Assembly: GCF_001458255.1 (NCBI RefSeq)
Contig: NZ_CYSB01000041.1
Location: 186,001-250,000 of the forward strand
DNA from: Thalassovita autumnalis
GTDB lineage: Bacteria > Pseudomonadota > Alphaproteobacteria > Rhodobacterales > Rhodobacteraceae
Direction of reading: 5' to 3'
Length of the DNA: 64,000 nt
This document shows positions 1-8,729 of the stretch, in pieces (the stretch's first letter is position 1; each line of letters starts with the position of its first letter). The position numbers and the translations under genes were made by a program. Below the pieces are notes generated by a model. It did not search any database. It saw only the letters and a list, made by a program, of their open reading frames with translations, and was not told the DNA's origin.

Positions 1-228
1 CAGAACGGCCAGCAGCGCGATGGAGATCCACTTGGCAAGGCCTTCGTTCTTCAGGCCGAAGATGAACACCGCAGCCATGGCCACGATCAGTGCCGCGCCG
101 ATCACGATGCCGGCAAGACCAGATCCGTTTGCAGTGCCGACAAAGAGCCCCAGAAGCGCCCCGGCCGCGCCCACGGTGGGCATGACCAGTGACATGGGTT
201 TGCGAGAGATGGGAGTAAGTGCAGCCAT
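1..228 (-). CDS. ABC transporter permease, second subunit (PotC position), partial
   Basis: Only the first 76 residues lie in the window; the gene runs off base 1. The ATG is 5 bp downstream of the stop of the preceding permease gene, so translation is probably coupled. The visible part is hydrophobic, with likely membrane segments near residues 14-33 and 36-57 and a third beginning near 64. Its place after ATPase, binding protein and first permease suggests the partner permease. However, a PotC protein normally starts with one membrane helix and a periplasmic loop, so this is either an unusual N-terminal extension or a different membrane protein. The function is inferred from position only. 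Confidence 0.6.
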   Translation of the reverse strand, partial: MAALTPISRKPMSLVMPTVGAAGALLGLFVGTANGSGLAGIVIGAALIVAMAAVFIFGLKNEGLAKWISIALLAVL

Positions 229-233
229 GTTCG

Positions 234-1517
234 TTACCCCAGCTTCACGTTGTCGATGCCAACGATCTTATCGTAGGCCCAGTAGAGGATCAGAACCACC
301 GCCAGCAGAATGGTGCCAAGCGCCGCTGCCAGACCCCAGTTCAGTGAGCTGGAAATGTGGTATGCGATCCGGTTCGAGATGAAGACACCTTTGGTGCCGC
401 CGACGATTTCAGGCGTGATGTAGTAGCCAATCGCCAGAATGAACACGAGGATCGACCCCGCCCCGATGCCCGGAATGGACTGCGGGAAGTAGACGCGCCA
501 GAAGGCCGTCCAATCGGTGGCGCCCATCGATTTTGCAGCGCGCACATAATAGGGTTTGATCGTCTGCATCACCGAATACATCGGCAGGATCATGAACGGC
601 AGCAGGATGTGGGTCATCGCAATGATCGTACCGGTCTGGTTGTTGATCAGTACAAGGCGTGAGTCATCCGCAACCATGCCAAGCCACACCAGCACCTCAT
701 TGACCACCCCCTGTTGCTGCAGCATCACCTTCCACGCCGAGGTTCGCACCAGAAGCGATGTCCAGAAGGGCAGCAAGACCAGGATCATCAGGATGTTGGC
801 GGTGCGCATTGGCAGGTTGGCCAGAATCCAGGCCACCGGGTAGCCAAGAATGATACAGGACACGGTGATGATCACCGACATGATCAGCGTCCGCTGGAAC
901 AACTTGATCAGGATCTGTTTGTCTTCGGGCTGCGATTGCGCGCCCTCAGGGGTGCGGCGCATGTCCACGGCGTTCAAGAAATAGCCGTTTGTCAGCCGCA
1001 CAGAATGCGTTTTGATTGTCCGCCAGGTCTCAACATCGCCCCACTTCTTGTCGATATCGATGATCTTTTCTTTGAAAGGCGCATCGGCTGCAGGGTCAAG
1101 TTTTTTCAGTTTGCGGCCGGACTTTCTGAACAGCGACGACATGCCGGTCTGCTCATAGTTCAGACGGGTGCCCAGACGTGTGTGCTTTTTGGCTTCAATC
1201 GCAGCGACCATATCAGTGGCGAAGGCCGCATAAAGCGCCTCATCCGGCAATTCGCCGCTTTCGGCGTCCCAATTGCGCAGTTCAACCACGGTCAGCGGCA
1301 GCGTATCAGCAACGATGTCATTTTCCACCGAGCGGAACAGCATCGAGCCGATAGGAATGATGAATGAAACCAGGACGAAGATCAGCAGCGGTGCAATCAG
1401 CATCAATGCTCGCATCTTCTGGCGGCGAAGGGCGCGGCTGAGGCTGCGCTTTAGCGGTGTGCCGTCTGCGGCCAACACTGGGCCCGTAGCTTGGCCGGTA
1501 TCGGTTGTAACGCTCAT
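234..1517 (-). CDS. Polyamine-type ABC transporter permease (PotB family) with a large periplasmic insert
   Basis: Inner-membrane permease of an ABC importer of the spermidine/putrescine class. At 427 residues it is about 130-150 longer than a usual PotB. The extra length is a charged region between the first membrane helix (about 37-60) and the second (about 208-230), which should face the periplasm. The typical permease domain follows (about 205-415). It includes the cytoplasmic EAA-like loop around residues 325-350 (RAAKSMGATDWTAFWRVY), which docks on the ATPase. The gene is third in the minus-strand order ATPase, binding protein, permease, permease. The substrate is probably a polyamine or similar cation, but sequence alone does not fix it. 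Confidence 0.88.
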   Translation of the reverse strand: MSVTTDTGQATGPVLAADGTPLKRSLSRALRRQKMRALMLIAPLLIFVLVSFIIPIGSMLFRSVENDIVADTLPLTVVELRNWDAESGELPDEALYAAFATDMVAAIEAKKHTRLGTRLNYEQTGMSSLFRKSGRKLKKLDPAADAPFKEKIIDIDKKWGDVETWRTIKTHSVRLTNGYFLNAVDMRRTPEGAQSQPEDKQILIKLFQRTLIMSVIITVSCIILGYPVAWILANLPMRTANILMILVLLPFWTSLLVRTSAWKVMLQQQGVVNEVLVWLGMVADDSRLVLINNQTGTIIAMTHILLPFMILPMYSVMQTIKPYYVRAAKSMGATDWTAFWRVYFPQSIPGIGAGSILVFILAIGYYITPEIVGGTKGVFISNRIAYHISSSLNWGLAAALGTILLAVVLILYWAYDKIVGIDNVKLG

Positions 1518-1597
1518 GGTGTCCCCGTCGGAAATTTGGTGTGGATGGGCCGTACGTTGCGGCCCATCCTTTATATCAAAGCTGAGGGTTCAGCTTC

Positions 1598-2701
1598 TTA
1601 CTTGGCCAGCCAAGCCTGGAATTTCGCGTCGATATCGTCGCGATAGTCCGCCCAGAACTCATAGTTGTTCAGGAAGGTGTTCTTGGCGTTCGCCGGATCG
1701 GTCGGCATGTGCGGCGCCATGTCGATGCCCAGTTCGGCGTGCTTACCTACCAGCGGTGCCGAGGAGGCACGGGCCGGACCGTAGGAGATGTACTTGGCCT
1801 GATCCGCCAGACGCTGGGTGTCGGTGGCGAAGTAGATGTAGTCCAGAGCACGGGCTTTGCGCTCTTCGCTCAGACCGGTCGGAATGATCCAGCCGTCGAT
1901 GTCAAACACCTGAGCGTCCCACAGCATCGCAACCGGCTGTTTCTGCTCTTCGATGACCGAGAACAGACGACCGTTGAAGGTCGAGCCCATTACGATTTCG
2001 CCGTCAGCCAGCAGCTGAGGGGTGTCGGCGCCAGCGGACCACCAGATGGTCTGGTCTTTGATGGTGTCCAGTTTCGCCAGTGCGCGGTCCTGACCTTCGG
2101 AAGTTTCCAGAACTTCGTAGATCTCGTCCTTCGGAACACCGTCACACAGCAGCGCCCATTCTACGTTGCCGATCGGCTTTTTCGCCAGCGCGCGCTTGCC
2201 CGGGTAGGCTTCCAGGTCAAAGACGTCACAGACCGAGCTGGGCGGGGTGTCGCCAACCAGGTCGGTGCGGTAGCCAAAGGTGGTCGAGAATACGATCTGC
2301 GGGATGAAGCAGTCGGAAACCAGCATTGCGCCGAAGTCATCTTCGGCCGAGGTGCCATCAGGCGCCGGGGCCAGCATGGTGTTGAAGTCGATTTCTTCGG
2401 CCAGGCCTTCGTCACACAGACGCATGGCGTCCGCCGCTTCAACATCCACAACGTCCCAGGTCACGTTGCCAGCTTCGTTCATGGCGCGCAGCTTCGATAC
2501 CGCTTCGCCCGAGCTGTCATCGTTGATGATGGTAACACCGGTGTTCGCCGAATAGGGCTCGTGGTAGGCCTTCAGCTGCGACTTGGAGTAGGCACCACCC
2601 CAGGACACGATGGTCATTTCGTTGGCCATATCAGCCGCCGCCACTGCGCCAGCTGCGAAAGCCAGAGCGGTAGAGGTCATAAAGATCTTGGTGAGTTTCA
2701 T
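1598..2701 (-). CDS. Periplasmic substrate-binding protein of polyamine-type ABC importer (PotD family)
   Basis: A 367-residue extracellular solute-binding protein with a Sec signal peptide: residues 1-4 are basic, the core is hydrophobic, and cleavage is likely after the AAA near residue 22. Mature residues starting NEMTIVSWGGAYSKSQ resemble the first beta strand and loop of PotD/SBP family 8. It would deliver ligand to the two permeases encoded downstream. It lies between the ATPase gene (120 bp upstream) and the first permease (80 bp downstream). Polyamine specificity is a family-level inference; related proteins bind other amines or amino-acid derivatives. Confidence 0.88.
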   Translation of the reverse strand: MKLTKIFMTSTALAFAAGAVAAADMANEMTIVSWGGAYSKSQLKAYHEPYSANTGVTIINDDSSGEAVSKLRAMNEAGNVTWDVVDVEAADAMRLCDEGLAEEIDFNTMLAPAPDGTSAEDDFGAMLVSDCFIPQIVFSTTFGYRTDLVGDTPPSSVCDVFDLEAYPGKRALAKKPIGNVEWALLCDGVPKDEIYEVLETSEGQDRALAKLDTIKDQTIWWSAGADTPQLLADGEIVMGSTFNGRLFSVIEEQKQPVAMLWDAQVFDIDGWIIPTGLSEERKARALDYIYFATDTQRLADQAKYISYGPARASSAPLVGKHAELGIDMAPHMPTDPANAKNTFLNNYEFWADYRDDIDAKFQAWLAK

Positions 2702-2821
2702 ACTTATTCTCCCAGAGTTGATCCCGTTAATTTATTGTTTGGGCCCGTCGTCACGGGGGAAACGACAAAGGGCCTCAGGCGGTCTGCACCCCCAGCTAGG
2801 GGGATGCAGAAGTTGTCCGCA

Positions 2822-3922
2822 TCACGCGTCGAGCGCGCGACAATCCTGCGGCAGCCAACCGATCTCGATCTGCTGACCTGGCTGCAGGCGCACCTGATCC
2901 GGGGCGTTACGGGTCTTGACGATGAACTCGTCATTGCCAGCAACCCGCAGACGGGTGCGGAAAATGTCACCCATGTAGATGAATTCCAGCACTTCGGCTT
3001 TCAGGGTGTGGGCGCCATCTTGCAGGCGCTCTTTGTTAAATTCGACGCGCTCAGGGCGGATCGACACGCGGGTGCGATCGCCAACAGCGCTGACGTTGAC
3101 CGGCTTGGCGTCGATCAGCTCACCGTCGTCCAGCTTCACAACACATTTGTCACCGCTCATTTCAGTGACCACACCTTCGAGGGTGTTGTTTTCACCGATG
3201 AACTGCGCAACGAAGCTGTTCTTGGGCCCTTCGTAAAGCGTATCTGGCGGATCCAGCTGCTGAATGCGGCCATCATCAAACACCGCAACGCGGTCCGACA
3301 TGGTCAGCGCTTCGGTCTGGTCGTGGGTCACGTAAACCGTGGTGATGCCCAGGTCATGTGCAAGGCGGGTGATTTCGAACTGCATGTGTTCACGCAGCTG
3401 CTTGTCCAGCGCGCCCAGCGGTTCGTCCATCAGAACCAGTTCCGGTTCAAACACCAGCGCACGGGCCAGGGCGATCCGCTGCTGCTGACCACCGGACAGC
3501 TGCGCCGGGCGACGGCCCCCAAAGGCCCCCATTTGGACCATGTCCAAGGCGCGCTTCACCTTCGCCTCACGGTCAGATTTGCCCATCTTGCGCACTTCCA
3601 GCGGGAAGGACAGGTTTTCGGCAACCGTCATGTGAGGGAACAGAGCATAGTTCTGGAACACCATCCCGATGCCGCGCTTGTGCGGGGGGATGTTGTTGAT
3701 CGGACGCCCATCAAGAAGGATTTCGCCGTGGGTGGCGGTTTCAAAACCGGCCAACATCATCAGGCATGTGGTTTTTCCGGACCCCGACGGGCCAAGCATC
3801 GTCAGAAACTCGCCCTTGGGCATGGAAAGGTTCAGGTCTTTTACGACCAGGTTCTCACCGTCGTAACTCTTTTGCACGCGTTCGAAGGCGACAAAAGCAT
3901 CGCTAGAAGATCCGTCAGGCAA
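2822..3922 (-). CDS. ABC transporter ATP-binding protein (PotA family)
   Basis: A 366-residue ATPase energising the importer encoded downstream. Walker A is GPSGSGKT at residues 44-51. The signature LSGGQQQR lies near residue 140, followed directly by Walker B (LVLMDEP) and the D-loop (GALD). The switch His is in YVTHDQTEA. The C-terminal third (about 245-366) is a TOBE-type regulatory domain typical of PotA/MalK-like ATPases. It is the first gene of the minus-strand operon, so its promoter should lie in the 210 bp between it and base 4136. Length and motif order are normal for the family. Confidence 0.93.
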   Translation of the reverse strand: MPDGSSSDAFVAFERVQKSYDGENLVVKDLNLSMPKGEFLTMLGPSGSGKTTCLMMLAGFETATHGEILLDGRPINNIPPHKRGIGMVFQNYALFPHMTVAENLSFPLEVRKMGKSDREAKVKRALDMVQMGAFGGRRPAQLSGGQQQRIALARALVFEPELVLMDEPLGALDKQLREHMQFEITRLAHDLGITTVYVTHDQTEALTMSDRVAVFDDGRIQQLDPPDTLYEGPKNSFVAQFIGENNTLEGVVTEMSGDKCVVKLDDGELIDAKPVNVSAVGDRTRVSIRPERVEFNKERLQDGAHTLKAEVLEFIYMGDIFRTRLRVAGNDEFIVKTRNAPDQVRLQPGQQIEIGWLPQDCRALDA

Positions 3923-4135
3923 AGCAACTCCCCGCTTTTATGTTCGGCGATTTTCTCGCTCGTTTCCCAAGACTAAAACGCGACTTCCGTTAGGTTGCAA
4001 CCAGATCGCGGCATTTTTGAGCAAAAAAGCGACGTCCTTCGTCGCAATTAGCCTTTTGACTGACGCGAATTCGATCAGGAGGCTTCGCCGATTCCACCAA
4101 TCCGCACCCGCTTCAGACCGTTGTATACAAGTAAA

Positions 4136-5212
4136 TCACTGCCCCAACGGCAAGATTCCAAGCCGCGGTTCGGTCAGCGAAGTGACCACGAACCGCCCAT
4201 CGGGCAAATCCACAGCGCCTGTGATCAAAGCATAGGCACCAGTGGGATCCTGAAGGGTCTGAAGGACCGCGCCGGACGAATCAGTTCGAATCAAAAAACC
4301 ATAACGTGTGGGTGCCGGTTTCATCGCATCAGGCAGACGCATCACCATCCGGCGCAAGAACGGTGACCCAGACAAACGGTCCATGATCGCATTTCGCGGG
4401 CTGACCAGCCCCATGGCGAAACTGCCATCATTCAGCCGGTTCAGGTTGTCGGGAAACCCGGGCAGATCCTGCAGGATGACCTCCCCTGCGCCACCATCGA
4501 TCGGATAGCGCCACATCCGGTAGCCGCCGGTTTCCAGCACCAGTATCGCGCTTTCATCTTCGGTCAGCGCCAGCCCATTGGCGAAGCTCAGGCCGGTTGC
4601 CAGCACCTCGGTCCCCCCACTGGCAGGATCAAAGCGCAGCACCCGCCCCGTTGCGGAATGTTCCACCAGATCCAACACCGATGCCGCCAGCGTGCTGCCC
4701 TCTGCCGCGGCAGAGAAACGCATCGAACTGTCGGTGAAATAAATCCGACCATCGGACGCAATATCCAGATCATTGGGATAAAGGATCGGCGTGCCATCCA
4801 CCTGATCGGTCAGCAGGCGCAGCTGACCATCCGCAGATACCGCCATCAGCCCGCGGAAGGCGTCTGCCACATACAGCACCCCATCCGGGCCAAATTCGAT
4901 CCCCAGTGGCCGACCGCCGGTATTCACCCAGACCTCAGCCGGGCCATCCACAGTGCTACGCAGGATCTCCCCGTCATGGGTGGCCATATAGATCAGACCA
5001 TCCGGGCCGATATCGGCATCCTCGGGCCCTTTGCGCCCCTGCAGATCCACAAATCTCAACCCGGCCAGGCCGTCATTGGGCGCAAAATCCCCAACATACC
5101 CGGGGTTTTCCGGCGCCTCCCAGGCCACTGGATCAACAGAGACCGGCCAAAAACACAAATAGGCCCCACCCAAAATCAGGATGAGGCCTATGAATTTCGC
5201 AAGTGCACGCAT
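4136..5212 (-). CDS. SMP-30/strictosidine-synthase-like beta-propeller protein, membrane-anchored
   Basis: A 358-residue protein. The chosen ATG at 5212 has a strong GAGGGGG ribosome site 5 bp upstream; an upstream in-frame ATG adds ten residues without one. Residues 4-22 form an N-terminal membrane anchor. The rest shows repeated blades (GPDGLIYMATHDGEI, GPDGVLYVADAFRG, ASDGRIYFTDSS) typical of SMP-30/gluconolactonase and strictosidine-synthase-like six-bladed propellers. Such proteins are Ca-dependent lactonases or esterases; the substrate here cannot be read from sequence. The gene follows the aminotransferase closely and probably shares its transcript. Confidence 0.8.
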   Translation of the reverse strand: MRALAKFIGLILILGGAYLCFWPVSVDPVAWEAPENPGYVGDFAPNDGLAGLRFVDLQGRKGPEDADIGPDGLIYMATHDGEILRSTVDGPAEVWVNTGGRPLGIEFGPDGVLYVADAFRGLMAVSADGQLRLLTDQVDGTPILYPNDLDIASDGRIYFTDSSMRFSAAAEGSTLAASVLDLVEHSATGRVLRFDPASGGTEVLATGLSFANGLALTEDESAILVLETGGYRMWRYPIDGGAGEVILQDLPGFPDNLNRLNDGSFAMGLVSPRNAIMDRLSGSPFLRRMVMRLPDAMKPAPTRYGFLIRTDSSGAVLQTLQDPTGAYALITGAVDLPDGRFVVTSLTEPRLGILPLGQ

Positions 5213-5250
5213 GATATCCCCCTCAGGTTCAGGGGGCATCACGGTTCAAA

Positions 5251-6648
5251 TCAGGATGCAGCCACCCACAGGCCTTCATCCTTGGCGCGTGCCATGCCTT
5301 CGTCAAGCGACTTGACCGCGCGTTCGAACAGAATGTCCACCTCGGCGCGTGTCATCACCAGCGGCGGCGAGATGATCATCCGGTCGCCCACATGGCGCAT
5401 CACCAGATTGTTGGCAAAGCAGCGCTCACGGCACATGTAGCCCACAGTGCCCGCATCAGCGGCAAAGGCGGCGCGGCTTTCTTTGTGCGGGGTCAGCGCG
5501 ATAGAGCCCATCATGCCCACGATGTTGGCTTCACCAACCATCGGGTGATCCACCAGCGATTCCCACTTTTCTTTCAGGTAGGGGCCAACGTCGTTCTGCA
5601 CATGCTCAACAACGTTTTCTTCCTGCATGATATTCAGGTTCTCCAGCGCCACAGCAGCGGCAACCGGGTGGCTGGAATAGGTGTAGCCGTGGTTGAACTC
5701 ACAGGCGCCGATGACCTCTGCCACCTCATCGCTGACAATCGAGCCACCGATCGGCGCATAGCCCGAGCTGAGGCCTTTGGCGATGGTCATGATGTCCGGG
5801 GTCCAGCCCACGGTCTGCGAGCCAAACCAGTTGCCAGTACGGCCAAAGCCACAGATAACCTCATCCGCGATCAGCAGGATCTCATACTTGTCGCAGATCC
5901 GTTTGATTTCCGGCCAGTAGGTTTCTGGCGGAACGATCACGCCGCCCGCACCTTGAATCGGCTCGGCGATAAAGGCTGCAACATTGTCTTCGCCAATGTC
6001 ATGGATGGCCTGTTCCAGCTGGCGCGCGCGCTCCAGACCAAACTCTTCGCGGCTCATCTCACCACCTTCGGCCCAGTAGTTGGGCTGATCAATGTGATGG
6101 ATGTCAGCGATCGGCAGGCCGCCTTGTGCGTGCATACCGGTCATCCCACCCAGGCTGGCCGAACCGACCGAGGAACCGTGATAGGCGTTTTTACGGCTGA
6201 TGATCACCTTTTTCGAAGGCTTGCCCTTCTGCGCCCAATAGGTGCGCACCATGCGGATATTGGTGTCATTCGCTTCCGACCCGGACCCGGCGTAGAAGAC
6301 GTGGTTCAGATTACCCGGCGCCAGCTCTGCCAGTTTCTGGCTGAGCGCAATCGCGGGCACGTGGGTCGTCATGAAGAAGGTGTTGTAATAGGGCAGCTCT
6401 TTCATCTGGCGGGCCGCAACCTCGGCCAGACGATCCCGGCCGTAGCCGACGTTCACGCACCACAGGCCGGCCATGCCATCAATGATCTGGTTGCCTTCGC
6501 TGTCATGGATCCAGACGCCATCGGCGCGGGTGATCACCCGCGCGCCCTGTTTGGCCAGATCGTCCTGCGTGGTGAAGGGATGCATATGGTGCGCCGCGTC
6601 CAGCGCCTGCAGTTCTGCCGTCGGCATATGATTCGAGATTACAGTCAT
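5251..6648 (-). CDS. Class III PLP-dependent omega-aminotransferase, putrescine/pyruvate type
   Basis: A 465-residue class III aminotransferase. The start at 6648 is preferred over the ATG nine codons upstream because GAGG lies just 5' of it. Motifs include the cofactor-binding segment AGSGSEAND, ADEVICGFGRTG with the PLP-pairing Asp, and the Schiff-base lysine in IAKGLSSGYAPIGG. Its closest recognisable class is the SpuC/YgjG-like aspartate aminotransferase family, which moves an amino group from putrescine or similar amines to pyruvate. The divergent neighbourhood of a GntR regulator and potFGHI supports a polyamine role. Taurine or beta-alanine substrates remain possible. Confidence 0.85.
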   Translation of the reverse strand: MTVISNHMPTAELQALDAAHHMHPFTTQDDLAKQGARVITRADGVWIHDSEGNQIIDGMAGLWCVNVGYGRDRLAEVAARQMKELPYYNTFFMTTHVPAIALSQKLAELAPGNLNHVFYAGSGSEANDTNIRMVRTYWAQKGKPSKKVIISRKNAYHGSSVGSASLGGMTGMHAQGGLPIADIHHIDQPNYWAEGGEMSREEFGLERARQLEQAIHDIGEDNVAAFIAEPIQGAGGVIVPPETYWPEIKRICDKYEILLIADEVICGFGRTGNWFGSQTVGWTPDIMTIAKGLSSGYAPIGGSIVSDEVAEVIGACEFNHGYTYSSHPVAAAVALENLNIMQEENVVEHVQNDVGPYLKEKWESLVDHPMVGEANIVGMMGSIALTPHKESRAAFAADAGTVGYMCRERCFANNLVMRHVGDRMIISPPLVMTRAEVDILFERAVKSLDEGMARAKDEGLWVAAS

Positions 6649-6715
6649 CTGACACCTCATCTGAATAGAAAACACACCGACTCAGCCCGCGCGGCCGGCT
6701 CATATTTCAAGAATA

Positions 6716-6743
6716 TGATCAAATTAACGAATGTCAATCGAAT
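6716..6743 (-). promoter_or_regulatory. Promoter with candidate operator upstream of the aminotransferase gene
   Basis: On the minus strand TTGACA (6737-6732) is followed after 16 bases by TATTCT, a good sigma70-like promoter, about 65 bp upstream of the aminotransferase start. TGATCAAATT (plus strand 6716-6725) overlaps the -10/spacer region and CAATCGAAT (6735-6743) overlaps the -35. Both elements recur upstream of potF, on the far side of the GntR regulator gene between them. The regulator is therefore the natural candidate to bind here; this is inference. Confidence 0.5.
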
Positions 6744-6759
6744 CAGATGCGCCTAAAAT

Positions 6760-7455
6760 TTAGGCAAGCATCTCGCGCACCTGTTCCATTCCTTGCATCA
6801 TATCTTCCAGACAGGCGGCTGCAGCGCGCGGCCCATCCCCGGCCGACATCGCCGCCAAAAGGTCCTTGTGTTTGTCCGGCAGATTCTGGGTGCCAACCCG
6901 GCCACAGACCACCCGCAGCGAGGGGCCAAACCGCAGCCACAGACCCTCGGCCAGATCGGCCAGAATGGGGGCATCGGCCAGATCGTAAATTAACCGGTGA
7001 AAGCGATAGTTATACTCCAGATACGCCTGCAGATCGCCGCGCACGATGGCGGCATCCAACTCGGCATCCAGCCGCGTCAACTCGGCCACGTGATCACCGG
7101 TCATGCGGTGGGTGGCGCGCTCGGCCAATTCACCCTCAACACATTGACGTGCAATGATAATCTCTTCGATGTTTGCAGCCGTCAAATGCGGCACAATCAC
7201 CCGCCGGTTGCCCTGAAACTTCAGCGCACCTTCGGCGGTCAGACGGCGGATCGCCTCCCGCACCGGGGTCATCCCTGCCTCCAGCCGGGCGGTCAACCCC
7301 TGGATGGTCACAGGCTCCCCCGGAGCGATCTCTCCAAAGAGGATTTGCTCGCGCAGTTTTCGGTACACAATCTCATGCGCTGGCAGCCGCGGTTCGCCCG
7401 CTGTCTCGCCGGTCAATTTCTGGGCGTCCCCGTCCATAATGACGCTTTTCTCCAT
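6760..7455 (-). CDS. GntR-family transcriptional regulator (FadR/FCD subfamily)
   Basis: A 231-residue regulator. Residues about 25-90 form the winged helix-turn-helix (IVYRKLREQILFGEIAPG, then the recognition region MTPVREAIRRLTAEGAL). Residues about 95-220 form an all-helical FCD ligand domain carrying metal-binding histidine and acidic positions (RFHRLIYD). It lies between the aminotransferase gene and divergently transcribed potF, with shared motifs upstream of both. It probably senses a polyamine or breakdown product and controls both units; ligand and sign of control are not visible in the sequence. Confidence 0.9.
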   Translation of the reverse strand: MEKSVIMDGDAQKLTGETAGEPRLPAHEIVYRKLREQILFGEIAPGEPVTIQGLTARLEAGMTPVREAIRRLTAEGALKFQGNRRVIVPHLTAANIEEIIIARQCVEGELAERATHRMTGDHVAELTRLDAELDAAIVRGDLQAYLEYNYRFHRLIYDLADAPILADLAEGLWLRFGPSLRVVCGRVGTQNLPDKHKDLLAAMSAGDGPRAAAACLEDMMQGMEQVREMLA

Positions 7456-7529
7456 ACTCTCTCAGTTCCCTCGCTTGCGAGTTTAACGACAGCGTGGAAA
7501 CATTACCATATTGCCATGAGCGGCAAAAC

Positions 7530-7570
7530 TTGATCAAATTCGATTGTCGGGCGGAAGACCCGTGATCAAA
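7530..7570 (+). promoter_or_regulatory. Candidate operator upstream of potF
   Basis: TTGATCAA (7530-7537, a perfect palindrome) runs into ATTCGATTG (7538-7546), and a second TGATCAAA occurs at 7563-7570 beside the ribosome site. The same TGATCAAATT and the reverse complement of ATTCGATTG occur upstream of the aminotransferase gene. This is consistent with one operator type for the GntR regulator encoded between them. Confidence 0.45.
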
Positions 7571-7583
7571 GGGAGTGTTACCT

Positions 7584-8669
7584 ATGAAAAAACAAATCCT
7601 GTCGGCAACTGCCGCAGTGGCTCTGATGGCGGGCGCAGTCAGCGCCGAGGAAGTCCGGGTCTATAACTGGTCCGATTACATCGACGAAGATCTGCTGACC
7701 AAGTTCGAAGCCGAAACCGGCATCGACCTGATCTACGACGTGTTTGACAGCAACGAACTGTTGGAAACCAAAATGCTGGCCGGTGGCTCTGGCTATGATG
7801 TTGTGGTTCCCTCGGGCACCTTCCTGCAGCGTCAGATCCAAGCGGGTGCGTTCCAGAAACTGGACCTGGCCCAGCTGCCGAACCACGGCAACCTCTGGGA
7901 CCTGATCAAAGACGTGACCTCGGGCTATGACCCCGAAAACGCCTACTCGATCAACTACATGTGGGGCAGCACCGGCCTTGGTGTGAACGTCGGCAAGGTC
8001 AAAGAGATCCTCGGCGACGACGCACCGCTGAACAGCATGGAACTGGTGCTGAACCCGGCCAACATGGAAAAGCTGGCCGCCTGTGGCGTGCACATTCTTG
8101 ATGCGCCGTCCGAAATCATCCCGATGGTGCTGCAGTATCTGGGTGAAAACCCCGACAGCCACGACAAAGCCGTTATTGAGAAGGCTGAGCCGATCCTGAC
8201 CGCGGTCCGCCCCTACATCCAGAAATTCCACAGCTCGGAATATATCAACGCGCTGGCAAACGGTGACATCTGTGTGGCTGTTGGCTGGTCCGGTGACATC
8301 CTGCAGGCCCGTGACCGCGCGGCTGAAGCCGAAAACGGTGTAGACATCGCCTATAACGCCTTCGCCGAAGGCTCGCTGATGTGGTTTGACCAGATGGCGA
8401 TCCCAGCCGACGCCCCGAACCCTGAAGGCGCGCATAAGTTCCTGAACTTCATCCTGGATGCGCAGAACATGGCGACGGCGTCGAACTATGTTTACTACGC
8501 CAACGGCAACATCGCTTCGCAGGAACATCTGGTTGAGGATGTGATTGGCGACCCGGCGATCTACCCGGATGCCGACACCATGTCGAACTTCTACATCACC
8601 TCGCCTTACCCGGCGAAAATCCAGCGGGTTGTGACCCGTCTGTGGACCAAAGTGAAATCCGGCACCTAA
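7584..8669 (+). CDS. potF: Putrescine-binding periplasmic protein PotF
   Basis: A 361-residue solute-binding protein. The start at 7584 has AAGGGAG upstream and begins a normal Sec signal peptide (MKKQ, hydrophobic core, cleavage near residue 20 at VSA-EE). The mature start (VRVYNWSDYIDEDLL) is the hallmark of PotF/SpuD-type polyamine binders. It should deliver putrescine or spermidine to the permeases encoded downstream. A hairpin with a T run follows the gene before potG, which would make binding protein more abundant than transporter. Length and organisation match the E. coli potFGHI pattern. Confidence 0.92.
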   Translation: MKKQILSATAAVALMAGAVSAEEVRVYNWSDYIDEDLLTKFEAETGIDLIYDVFDSNELLETKMLAGGSGYDVVVPSGTFLQRQIQAGAFQKLDLAQLPNHGNLWDLIKDVTSGYDPENAYSINYMWGSTGLGVNVGKVKEILGDDAPLNSMELVLNPANMEKLAACGVHILDAPSEIIPMVLQYLGENPDSHDKAVIEKAEPILTAVRPYIQKFHSSEYINALANGDICVAVGWSGDILQARDRAAEAENGVDIAYNAFAEGSLMWFDQMAIPADAPNPEGAHKFLNFILDAQNMATASNYVYYANGNIASQEHLVEDVIGDPAIYPDADTMSNFYITSPYPAKIQRVVTRLWTKVKSGT

Positions 8670-8684
8670 GCCATTTCCAATACG

Positions 8685-8714
8685 GGCCCGCCCCATCAAG
8701 GGCGGGCCTTTTTT
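8685..8714 (+). terminator. Intra-operon terminator/attenuator between potF and potG
   Basis: GGCCCGCCC (8685-8693) pairs with GGGCGGGCC (8700-8708) around a six-base loop and is followed by six T. It sits only 16 bp after the potF stop and 16 bp before the potG ATG. It should end most transcripts after the binding-protein gene, with read-through into potGHI. Confidence 0.8.
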
Positions 8715-8729
8715 CTGACAGGGACAGGC

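Noticed and set aside
1709-3976. A 755-codon plus-strand frame across the binding-protein and ATPase genes
   Set aside because: Antisense of two well-supported ABC genes and their intergenic gap; composition is that of a GC-rich shadow.
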